Source of the DNA: a virus
Length of the DNA: 28,599 nt
Direction: 5' to 3' (one strand)
IMG/VR virus record: IMGVR_UViG_3300021962_000494
Span: 1 to 28,599 of that record
Part shown: positions 5,996 through 14,900 of the stretch, piece after piece
Position numbering within the stretch: position 1 is the first letter of the stretch
Layout of the letters: each line of letters starts with the position of its first letter
Made by a program: the position numbers and the translations under genes
Notes under the pieces: generated by a model
What the model saw: the letters and a program-made list of their open reading frames with translations, nothing else
The model's database searches: none
Told to the model about the DNA's origin: nothing

Positions 5996-7380
5996 TAGAA
6001 TTTACCAAATGGATTTGATTGCGAAAAATCTACAATAAGATCTGCTTCCTGTTCGATCTCATCATTTTGACTATATTTATCATATATATCCATCGAGTTG
6101 TAACTTCCAACAGTATAATTACATAATGATTGTAAACCTATTATAGTTTCTCCTGGATAAAATCCTTTCGCAACATCACCACATCCAATAAATGATACTT
6201 TTAAGACCTTATTTTTAGAATCCCAAGACTTAACTCTAGCTTCAGTTCTCGATACAGATCCATATACTACCTCATTAAACAAGTAAGTTCCTATACCAGT
6301 CATTATTGATGGATTACTTATACTAACGATTGGTATTGAGGTGTATCCTGCACCAGATGATACCAAATTTATAGATGAAACATTTTTATTGTTGCCTAAA
6401 GAAGCAATAGCATTTGTTCCAGATCCATTGCCGATTATTGTTATTGTGGGTGAAGTTGTATATCCGGATCCACCATCAGTAACACTTATCCTGATAACAC
6501 CATTAGAAGAAGTTTCTATGGAGCAAGTTGCGGCAGCTCCAGTTCCTCCACCACCTATTATCCTTATAGTAGGAGTTTCTGTATATCCTGCACCAGCATT
6601 AGTTAAAACAATTTTATCGACAGAATATACTCCGCCGACTTTTCTAATTGATGCTATTGCTGAAGCATTAATACCTCCTGGTGGTGCCGGAGTTATTGAA
6701 ATTGTTGGAATTTTAGTATATCCAGTCCCATCATTATTTAAGTAAATATCTTTAATACATCCACTTTGTATCACCGCTTCGGCAGTTGCAGTTCTTCCGT
6801 AACCAATTAAATTTAAAGTTGCAATATATCCTTGATCTTTAACTAAAGTGTCTATTTCGTCAATAGATGTATCAATAACTTCATCTTCATATTCAAATAG
6901 TTCGCATTTCAATTCATAAACATAATTTTTTCCAAGTTGATAGAAAGGTTGTTCGTGCTCGACGAATTTAACTTCAAATAAACGTGATCCTAATGGAAAA
7001 TAAATTAAATCTCCTTCTTTAGGTCTTGTTGCCAACCCAATATCTTCAGCGTTTACTGCTTCAATAAACGGAGATATAAAATCTTCAAATCTTTCTTTTG
7101 AAATTATTAAAGTTAGTTCATCTCTTAGACTCATTCCAAATTTCGTTAAAATATCTCCAGATCCACCATATCCTTCATAAGTATTTACATATGCTTCTAA
7201 TAAGAAATTATCATCAAATCTTGAAGAAGTGACTTCTTTTAAGATTGATTCAGTTCTTACAAATTTTCTAGGTATGTAAGTTACTTCAACACCATATATC
7301 TTCAGTTGTTCATTTATCAGATCTTGTACTAATCTTTGTTCTCCGGGAGAACCTTGCAGAAAAAAAGGATTTAATGACAT
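5995..7380 (-). CDS. 14: Neck protein gp14 with an inserted GxGY beta-repeat region
   Basis: gp14 with gp13 forms the neck, closing the filled head so the tail can attach. It is 461 aa, against 256 in T4. The N-terminal part (1-160) is typical: GVEVTYIPRKFV, LEAYVNTYEGYGG, FGMSLRDELTLII, then EGDLIYFPL and PFYQLGKNYVYELK, which align with T4 gp14 EGDLIYFP and DPFYQLGQN. Residues about 197-356 are an insertion of four GxGY units (at 217, 263, 303, 342; 39-45 residues apart). A further segment, FNEVVYGSVSRTEARVKSWD ... FYPGETIIG, precedes a typical C-terminus ending NPFGKF. The ATG overlaps the gp13 stop by one base (TAATG). The extra repeats probably form an exposed beta domain on the neck. 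Confidence 0.93.
   Translation of the reverse strand: MSLNPFFLQGSPGEQRLVQDLINEQLKIYGVEVTYIPRKFVRTESILKEVTSSRFDDNFLLEAYVNTYEGYGGSGDILTKFGMSLRDELTLIISKERFEDFISPFIEAVNAEDIGLATRPKEGDLIYFPLGSRLFEVKFVEHEQPFYQLGKNYVYELKCELFEYEDEVIDTSIDEIDTLVKDQGYIATLNLIGYGRTATAEAVIQSGCIKDIYLNNDGTGYTKIPTISITPAPPGGINASAIASIRKVGGVYSVDKIVLTNAGAGYTETPTIRIIGGGGTGAAATCSIETSSNGVIRISVTDGGSGYTTSPTITIIGNGSGTNAIASLGNNKNVSSINLVSSGAGYTSIPIVSISNPSIMTGIGTYLFNEVVYGSVSRTEARVKSWDSKNKVLKVSFIGCGDVAKGFYPGETIIGLQSLCNYTVGSYNSMDIYDKYSQNDEIEQEADLIVDFSQSNPFGKF
6313..6792 (-). repeat. GxGY beta-repeat insertion within gp14 (four units)
   Basis: Protein-level repeats DGTGYT, NAGAGYT, GGSGYT and SGAGYT, each followed by a Pro/Ile-rich strand (IPTISIT, TPTIRII, SPTITII, IPIVSIS), spaced 39-45 residues apart. 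The plus strand shows the matching GTATATCC-type runs. T4 gp14 lacks this region. Confidence 0.8.
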
Positions 7381-8210
7381 TATCCAATAAAATCGTAAGG
7401 TGGAAGTTCATACTCTAGAGACATTACCTCTTTTATTTTATCCAACTCCCTTTCCGCATCTTCGTATATTTCTCTTCCATTTAATTCTATACCACCTGGA
7501 AGTTTAACTCCTCTAAATTTAATTAAATTTTGTCCCCACTGCCTTTTAATTAATGCAGTTAAATAGCGTTTTATGAAACTATCATTATAAACTTGAGTAA
7601 AATTATTAGGATCTAAAATTCTATAGCAATCAAGAATTAAAAAGTTTCCTGCTTTTTGTGACCCCCAGTCTATATCTAGATATAATCTATCTTGTCTTTT
7701 ATTAAATCTAACTTGCTTATCTGTTGTTAGTAAAAAGTCAATATCTTCTAAGTAACTTTTTACCATAGCATATTGAAGAAGTTCAACAGAATTGAAATAA
7801 TAAAGATCATTCAAAAATAGTTGATACTTAATACTAAACATTCCTCCAGATATTGAACTTGTATCAAACTTAAATACTTTTTCAATACCTATAACACTAT
7901 CCGGAACTTGTATAAAATTAGAACTTTCATACCAGTTAAACGACTTTCCTGATGTGGAAGTTGCCGTTGTAGTTACAATTCCAACTCCATTTGGTGCCTT
8001 TGCCCTTCCTCTATCAATGTCATCTTGAGTTATTTGATACTTGAGGTACATCCTTTCTACGCCATCAAAATGGCGCTCCTGGAAGTACTGTAGGGCATCA
8101 TCAACTAAATCATCTATTTGATCATCATCAACGTTAATCTCTAATACTGGCGCTCCTAGGCGTCTTAAACAATAATCTATAAGTTGTTGTCTTGATGCTG
8201 GTTTTGCCAT
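7380..8210 (-). CDS. 13: Neck protein gp13
   Basis: Head-completion/neck protein forming a ring at the portal with gp14. It is 276 aa, a little shorter than T4 gp13 (309). The N-terminus is characteristic of the marine T4-like group: SRQQLIDYCLRRLGAPVLEIN followed by an acidic DDDQIDDLVDDALQYFQERHF helix. Conserved internal segments include LDIDWGSQKAGNFLILDCYRI and the C-terminal LTALIKRQWGQNLIKFRGVKLPGG. It starts 18 nt after the 114-aa gene; no clear Shine-Dalgarno is visible (only AAAA before ATG). The gp14 start overlaps its stop. Confidence 0.94.
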   Translation of the reverse strand: MAKPASRQQLIDYCLRRLGAPVLEINVDDDQIDDLVDDALQYFQERHFDGVERMYLKYQITQDDIDRGRAKAPNGVGIVTTTATSTSGKSFNWYESSNFIQVPDSVIGIEKVFKFDTSSISGGMFSIKYQLFLNDLYYFNSVELLQYAMVKSYLEDIDFLLTTDKQVRFNKRQDRLYLDIDWGSQKAGNFLILDCYRILDPNNFTQVYNDSFIKRYLTALIKRQWGQNLIKFRGVKLPGGIELNGREIYEDAERELDKIKEVMSLEYELPPYDFIG

Positions 8211-8228
8211 TTTACTAAAATTAAATTT

Positions 8229-8573
8229 TTAAGAGTGAGTTGCCCCTTCCTTCACCAAAACCATCCCTTCAAGAACTCTTTCAGTTTTTCCTGAGGTATT
8301 GATAACTAATACATCATAAACATATCTTCCTGGTTTTAGAGCTCCCGTTTCTGTCTTTGATAATCCAACTCTAACTTGTCCATTAGATGCATTATGAATT
8401 GTTGCCCCCAATGAAACTACTGAAGAACTTCCTGCATGTTTTCTCATTTGAGAAAAAACCTGATATCCAGTTATGTTTAGTGGACATCCGGAATCATTAT
8501 CTTCAAGATTAAATACTGCAGAAAAGTCAGCGTATGCATTAATTACTAAGTTAGTTATGAATGCTGCCGCCAT
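8229..8573 (-). CDS. Small virion structural protein with BppU-like strand pattern, 114 aa
   Basis: Likely a small baseplate, neck-whisker or fibre-associated virion protein; it holds the place of T4 wac/fibritin, immediately before gp13. The pattern NAYADFSAVFNLED ... LNITGYQVFSQMRKHAGSS ... LKPGRYVYDVLV ... ERVLEGMVLVKEG is the beta-sandwich style shared by small structural proteins of marine myoviruses and BppU-like N-terminal domains. It has no signal peptide or coiled coil, so it is not a fibritin homologue in fold. A consensus TATAAATA late promoter lies 28-35 nt upstream of the ATG, and this gene is probably the first of the late unit running through gp13-gp16. Confidence 0.8.
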   Translation of the reverse strand: MAAAFITNLVINAYADFSAVFNLEDNDSGCPLNITGYQVFSQMRKHAGSSSVVSLGATIHNASNGQVRVGLSKTETGALKPGRYVYDVLVINTSGKTERVLEGMVLVKEGATHS

Positions 8574-8592
8574 GTACTTTTCTATAAAATCT

Positions 8593-8769
8593 CTAAAGAT
8601 TATTTATATCGAAATTTGAAATAACTTCTTGCTGTTTAAGATATAATTTGCAATATAATTTTGAAAATGTTTTTAAATTCTCAATATCTAGAGAATCTAT
8701 CACCCTACATTGCTTTTCATATTCGAATAATTTATTAATGTCATTCAGATTTATTTCAATTGGATCCAT
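8593..8769 (-). CDS. Small conserved-type ORF, 58 aa
   Basis: I found this by hand translation. It begins MDPIEINLNDINKLFEYEKQ and continues with CRVIDSLDIENLKTF, KLYCKLYLKQQEV, ending NFDINNL. It is strongly helical and acidic/Lys-rich. Its ATG lies inside the preceding small gene, overlapping it by 14 nt in another frame, and its stop lies just past the late promoter of the next gene. Short proteins of the same pattern (a helix with EYEK, then a Lys/Tyr-rich helix) are common in T4-like cyanophages, as I recall. The tight packing, the match to that pattern and the absence of any other gene in this interval support it as real. Function unknown; perhaps a small structural or assembly factor. 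Confidence 0.65.
   Translation of the reverse strand: MDPIEINLNDINKLFEYEKQCRVIDSLDIENLKTFSKLYCKLYLKQQEVISNFDINNL
8601..8608 (-). promoter_or_regulatory. T4-type late promoter upstream of the 114-aa gene and gp13-gp16
   Basis: Minus strand TATAAATA, exact consensus, 28 nt before the ATG at 8573. It lies within the last codons of the 58-aa ORF. Predicted start of transcription is around 8593-8596. Confidence 0.7.
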
Positions 8770-8956
8770 TTAGTAATTGCCTCAGTAAAGATTTAATTTC
8801 AGTAATATCATTTTTTATCTGATCTATCTCTTCCTTTTGTTTTCTTTTTTCTTCTTTCATTCGGATATATTGAGTATATCCGAATGAATCGCAATTAATT
8901 ATAGCACCAGAATTTTCATCGCGATATAAGTTTTTATGCCCTTCTACTGGTATCAT
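8756..8956 (-). CDS. Small conserved-type protein with N-terminal MIPVEGHKNLYRD motif, 66 aa
   Basis: The sequence MIPVEGHKNLYRDENSGAI followed by NCDSFGYTQYIRM and a Lys/Glu coiled-coil helix (about residues 32-63: KEEKRKQKEEIDQIKNDI, EIKSLLRQLL) is a recurring small-protein pattern in T4-like cyanophages. I chose the ATG at 8956, 4 nt after the stop of the 2400-aa gene. A TTG at 8974 in frame would extend it by six residues (HWHKN) and overlap that gene by 14 nt, but the pattern normally begins at MIPV. The function is unknown; the coiled-coil half suggests oligomerisation or a scaffold/adaptor role. It overlaps the 58-aa gene by 14 nt. Confidence 0.75.
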   Translation of the reverse strand: MIPVEGHKNLYRDENSGAIINCDSFGYTQYIRMKEEKRKQKEEIDQIKNDITEIKSLLRQLLNGSN

Positions 8957-8960
8957 ATTT

Positions 8961-11900
8961 TTATGCCAATGCAATTACTCTTAAATCTTTGAACTTAACT
9001 TCGGATGATTCATTTGATGATGTCATTACTAGTTTAATTTCAAAAGCATTAAATTGTCCAAGATTGTCTGCAGTGAATTGATATTCCAAGAATTCATTTT
9101 CACCGCTTTCTCTAACATACACATCTGGAAGACCATTATTTCTAGATGGATCTATTACAAAATCTCCAACACCATCTCCGTTTGTATCTCTTAAATTTTC
9201 ATAACCTGGGAACAATACGAATGATTGATCAACTTCACTAGATTCAGTTTTATATAATTTATATAGTGCTCTAAAATCAGATCCAGATGGACGGCAAGAT
9301 GAAACTATTAATTTTAGAGATGATGCTGGCTGCTTTAGTGAAATTTTATTGGATATGTAAACAGAACTATGTGGATCTCCAACGGATAAATTAGATCTAT
9401 TATCAAGAGCATAATCTAATATGGGTTTATTAAGACGATTTCTACCTAGAACCATAGTTACGTTTTGGAAATCAACAACTGGAGAAAGGTCTGGGTTGCT
9501 AGAAGATCTATTTAATCTTAAGCGTAATGAAACTGATTTATTTTGGGGTAAAGATGTTAGTCTAGTAGTTTCATTTATTCTTGAGCATACTAATCTAGGC
9601 GTATTGAAATAATTTAATTCATTTAATAAAACTGGCTCATAACCCTGATCGACAAAAGAACTCTCATTACCATTTGCACTTGTTCCGGTGACTGTGCGTA
9701 TACTTGCTTTAATTTCTGTTTCAAATCCGGGAGTTATGAAATTAACTTGAGGTCTAAATGAACTAAATTGGTAATTTTGGGATGCTTTAACAAATTTACC
9801 TCCAACTGATCTTTCTTCCGTAAAACTTAACTGAGAATCACCCGATGCTTTATCACTTCTATCAAATGTCAAATAATAACTATCCAATTGATCATAATTT
9901 TTTAACTCTGGATTAACTATTAAAGAAGAAATATCATGAGTTGTATTAATTCTTCTTAGAGAAACTCCAGAAACTTCATATTTTTGAACATTACTTCCAG
10001 ATAAATGTTTTCTAATTCTGGATCCATCTACACCTCTTTGACTTATAGTAATCACTCCATTTGCAGCAGATACATATTCCATGATTTCATTATTGACAAT
10101 AATATATCCAGTAGTAACTGCAGATCCTTCAAAAGTTTCAAATGGTGTACTAGTAACTACATTTAATAATGTATCTCCTATATCAAAATCTGAAATTGTT
10201 TTTGTGATAATAGTATCGGGTTCAACTCCAATTATCTTAACTTTATTTCCATAACCATGCATTCCGTGATTATATTGATTGACCTCAAAAACATTTCCTT
10301 TGTTTAAAGGTGATACTACTGATGAAGAAGTTCGAATATCTGATCCCGAATCAATAATAGTTGTTTCTGAAGGCCCACCATAATAAAGTAAATTAGAAGA
10401 CAGTGTAAATTCTTCACCACTAACATTAGTTAGATACAAGGTATCTATTGATGGCACAGAAGTCACTGATATTCTAGCGCCAGTTCCTCTAGTAACAAAA
10501 CTAGTAGTTACCCCTAAAATATCACCAACAGCATATCCATTACCTGTAGAGGCAATTGATATTGTGCTTAATTCCCCAGATGCGTTAAATGTAAGAGATG
10601 CTGTTGCGCCATTACCTGCGCCGGTAATCGTATATAAAGGAACATTTGTATACGATCCTGCAATATATCCAGTTCCAACATTAACTCTGGTAACTCCAGA
10701 AGAAGATGGAACTAGTGGACCACCAATTGATTCTATAATTCCGGATGGTCCTGGTGTAGAAATATCCGGACCTTCACTTACCTTTCTACCAACGCGCAAT
10801 ACACTTGTTTGTATATTTGTTGTAACTCCAACTACGAGTTTCCTTGGCAAAATTCTAATTGGATTTTCTTGTAAGTATGGAAGAACTGCACCAGAATCAT
10901 CTGGGATAATAGATGGATTATAAAAAATTATTTCTCCGCTTGTGGATGTAAAATTTGCTTTGTATAACTTAAATTTCAAATCTTGATATTGACTAGATGT
11001 CCAAACTGAACCATTTTGTGATTTAAATAAACTTCCGCCAATATATTGTCTATTAACTATTACACTTTCAATATCAGGTAAGTTTTTGCTATTTACCGTT
11101 TTCTGACCCATAGTGCCAACCCACATTTGATACTTATCAGTTTTTGGTGATAAAAACACCAAAGCATATTCTGTGTCTGGTTTGAGATATATTGGAGATT
11201 TGAATTTTATATTTGTTGGAATTGATGCATCATTAGAAATATTAATTTTGCTTGATGGATAAACAACTCTTGCGTATTCGGTAACTGGTAGTAATGTTGG
11301 AGTTCCCAGTTCTACTGCTCTCAATTGAATTTCAATCGGTTCAACCTCATCTTTGGATCCAAAATAAACATCTACAGATGTTAAGAAAGCACCGCCAACT
11401 GGGGAAACAAAAGATTGTGCTAGTGGATCAACTCTTGCAGGTGGTGGAGGAGGGGGAGGATTTGCAATTACATTAGTTACACTGACGTTAGTGATATTAT
11501 TAGTAATATTGGTAACGTTTGTAATAAAATTGTTTGTAATGAATATTGGTGGAGGTGGTGGTGGAAGTGGATTTCTTAGATCGACAAAATCAGACACCTG
11601 AGTGATAATAATTCCTGAACTTCTATATGTGCCATATGCATTACTAAGTAGTGCTGTTCCGCCAACCAACTCGCTAGATGGGGCATTAGAAGAGCTTATT
11701 TTAATTTGCTTTTCTCCAGTGGGAATTCTTACTAGTGGAGGTGGTGTTGAGTTTGGATCTCTGATGAAGAACGCTCCGATTAAATCGCCAAAATTATCAG
11801 AAACTAATCGAATCTGATTTATTGTTGCAGTTGCCCCACTAATTCTTCCAACCAAAGATGCTCCAACCTCAAGATAACCTCCAAATGATGTCAATGATTC

Positions 11901-14900
11901 TTCAGAAAGAGATCTAGTATCTACATTTAGTATTGTAGATGCTGCTGAGTATGAAGTTTCTAATGCGGTTAATCTATCGTATGGGTTAATTATATACTTT
12001 TCTGACGGGGAATCAAATTTTCCATTTTTATGGTCCGGAGAAGACAATCTGAAAGATATTACTCTTCTTGAACCAATAAAACCATCAATAGTTTCTCCAA
12101 CTGAAAAAATTCCAGAGGACATAGTAATCTCTAGAAGTTTTGGAATGAAGTCGATAGAAGATACCCCATCCATAGAGAAATAATGTTGAGTTAAAGGTTT
12201 AATGCCGGAAACAGAAAATTCAACATTTCTAGATCTCATAAAGTTATCTGCTTGACCAGAAGTAATGACTCCCTCAAGATAAGTAAAAGTTCCTAATGCA
12301 CCTGTAGTAGAAACTCTAGTATTATTAACGTAGACATTTCTTACCCAGTTATCTGAAGATGGATTTAATTCAATATTTCCGGAGAATTCTGTTATAAAAA
12401 ATGGATTGACATTTTCAACGTTTGATGCTAAGGGCTGCTCAATAAATGGAACCTCTTCATACTTCAACATTAAGAGATCACCACGTTTTACGACATTTGA
12501 GTCGAGTAAATCTATATCTTGGGAATAATCAGTGGTAGATACACTTGTATTAAAAGGTAGAGCTAGTTCACCTTTTAGAGACCAATAATCAGTTGCTGAG
12601 GTTAGTTCTTTATTTGTCTTATCAATATCAACCTTTACTTCTGCACTTTTACTAATAAATTTGTCTGTGGAAAAATCATCAACAAAGAATCCACTCTTAA
12701 ATCTTGATAGACCATCAGCATCTTGAATTTGTAAAGTTTTTGTATCAACTTCTAGTAAACTTAAAGAAGTAACTATCTCAAGATTTTCAATTCTATCTTC
12801 CAATTTGCCAATATCTCTCATAGTATATCTCTTGTTATCTTTTAGAGATATCTTTACATCATTAATATTATAAAGATATGGTGGGAAATATATAGTTGCT
12901 AGTTCTAATGCAGCATCGTTGTTAGATGGTGGTTTTGGATTATCTGACGATACTCCTTGCATTGCATACACTGATCCATCAAGATTTAAATAAATTTTGT
13001 CAATTCTTGGTAAATAATAATCATAATTAAATATTGAAGATTCATTAGGTGAAACTATAGAAGAAAATACATTTGAAGAAAACTGCCTAGATGCAAAATC
13101 AAATGGTGAAGATCCATCGCCAATAAATTTTGAGACTCTTGGTCTAAAATCTATAGTATCTGTAGCTCGAATATTATTTGATAAAATTGGAATATCTTTT
13201 GCATATCTTTCTTTAGTATATGAATTTGCAGTCAAAAAGTCTCCAGAATTATTAGAAAGTACATCATAATAATTAAAAATAATTAAAAGTTTTTTAGATG
13301 GAGATAATGAATTACTCTTTCTCTTAATCCTTGCATAATCACAATACTGATCTCTATGCCCATTATCTAAAGTATATCTCTCAGTAATATCTAAATAATT
13401 TCCTTTTATTGCAGATTTAACTGTCGAAACTAATCCACTCTCTTTAAATCTAACAATTTCTCCATTAGTGAATGTTCTTGCACTCAGGTATACGAATCCT
13501 ATTTCAGTAGAAGAATTTCTAGTTACTATTTGTGCTACTGCCCCAGAAGAATCTCCGACTACTTTTTCTCCAATAATAGAGTTTAGATTTAGACCTAAAG
13601 AATCTCCTATTTGTAATTTATCCAAAACTGGAGTTGATGAATCTAGGGATTCATAAACTGCAATTAAATTGGCAGCATCTGGAACATTTAACGAAATTTC
13701 TGGATCTTCTAATCTTAACCCATAATATGGGCTAGTTGTTAGGCCGGAGGTTATAGTAGTTATTCCTGCACTTGTTCTACTAACAACTAATTGTTCAGAT
13801 CTAACAAAAGTTTTTGTTGCACTTTGAGTTTGAATTTTTCTCAAAGTTGCGTTTAAAACCACATTAGATTGATTTATTCTTAAACCTTTAATCGTTATTT
13901 GACTTGAATCTGAACTTAATGTAAATTGATCAGATGTTAAAGGTGCTATTGTTCCATCAGAATATGCTATGGAATATCTTTGATTATCATAAGGAACAAA
14001 TAATGCACTACTTATGCCAGTTTGAAATGCTGATAGTGTAAATGAACCAATAGAATCTGTCGTTACACCTCTAATCTGAGAAACTATAGTTAAACTAGTT
14101 TTTGATAAATTAACTGAGGCAATATGTTTATTTGGTAGGGGTGAATATAGAGAAGACTTATATTCATCTTTAAAATTTGGAATTCCTAAACTAAAAGTAG
14201 TTGATGTTTCAGTTGATGGTAATGATCCATCAGAAACACCTAAAACTGTTGGGGTAGATGCTAATGTTAAAGATAATCCATCGGATGAAACAGAAGCAAC
14301 TCTGTTGTATGTTTCTGTTCCTATTCCAGGTTTTTGGTATCTAACAATTGCATCACTTCTAATTCCAACAAAAGATTTTCCTGCGCAAGTTGCAATACCA
14401 GTTGGACTAATTGTTATTCTATCCGATATACTAAATCCATTTTCAATTGATCTATTCAAAACAGCATCAGCAACAAAATCTGCACTAATTCCAATACCAA
14501 AAGAACTTGTATCCTGATAAACCGACTTAATATCTTCAGTATTGTACTCTTTTATTGTTACGATAGATCTAGAAAATACTAATCTTTCATTAATTAGCAA
14601 TTGTTCTCCTGGAATGAATCTACCAGACACTTGAGAAATTGTAATGTCCTTGGATGATGCTGAAGTAACAACATATCCAGAAGCTCCACTACTAACCCCC
14701 CTAATAAATGAAGTTGCTGGGCATTGAGTTGAGTTTAATGATTCATTTAGAGATAAAATTGTATATAATTGAATATCAAATAAGTATAAATCCCAAATTG
14801 TACTATTAGTCTTATATGATGAATCTGATAAATTATATGAATATATTCTTCCTTTACCTATAAGTGTTCCTGTTCCCGAAGTATTTGAATTTTTTCTTTG

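Noticed and set aside
8589-8602. Short hairpin AATCT/AGATT after the late promoter at 8601
   Set aside because: Only 5 bp of AT-rich pairing; expected by chance in this sequence.
8957-8974. TTG start at 8974 for the 66-aa gene
   Set aside because: The resulting six-residue extension does not match the MIPV beginning usual for this protein type; the ATG at 8956 sits 4 nt after the upstream stop.
11439-11564. G-rich plus-strand runs as a G-quadruplex or regulatory element
   Set aside because: The runs are interrupted GGT/GGA codon complements and are fully explained by proline codons on the minus strand.
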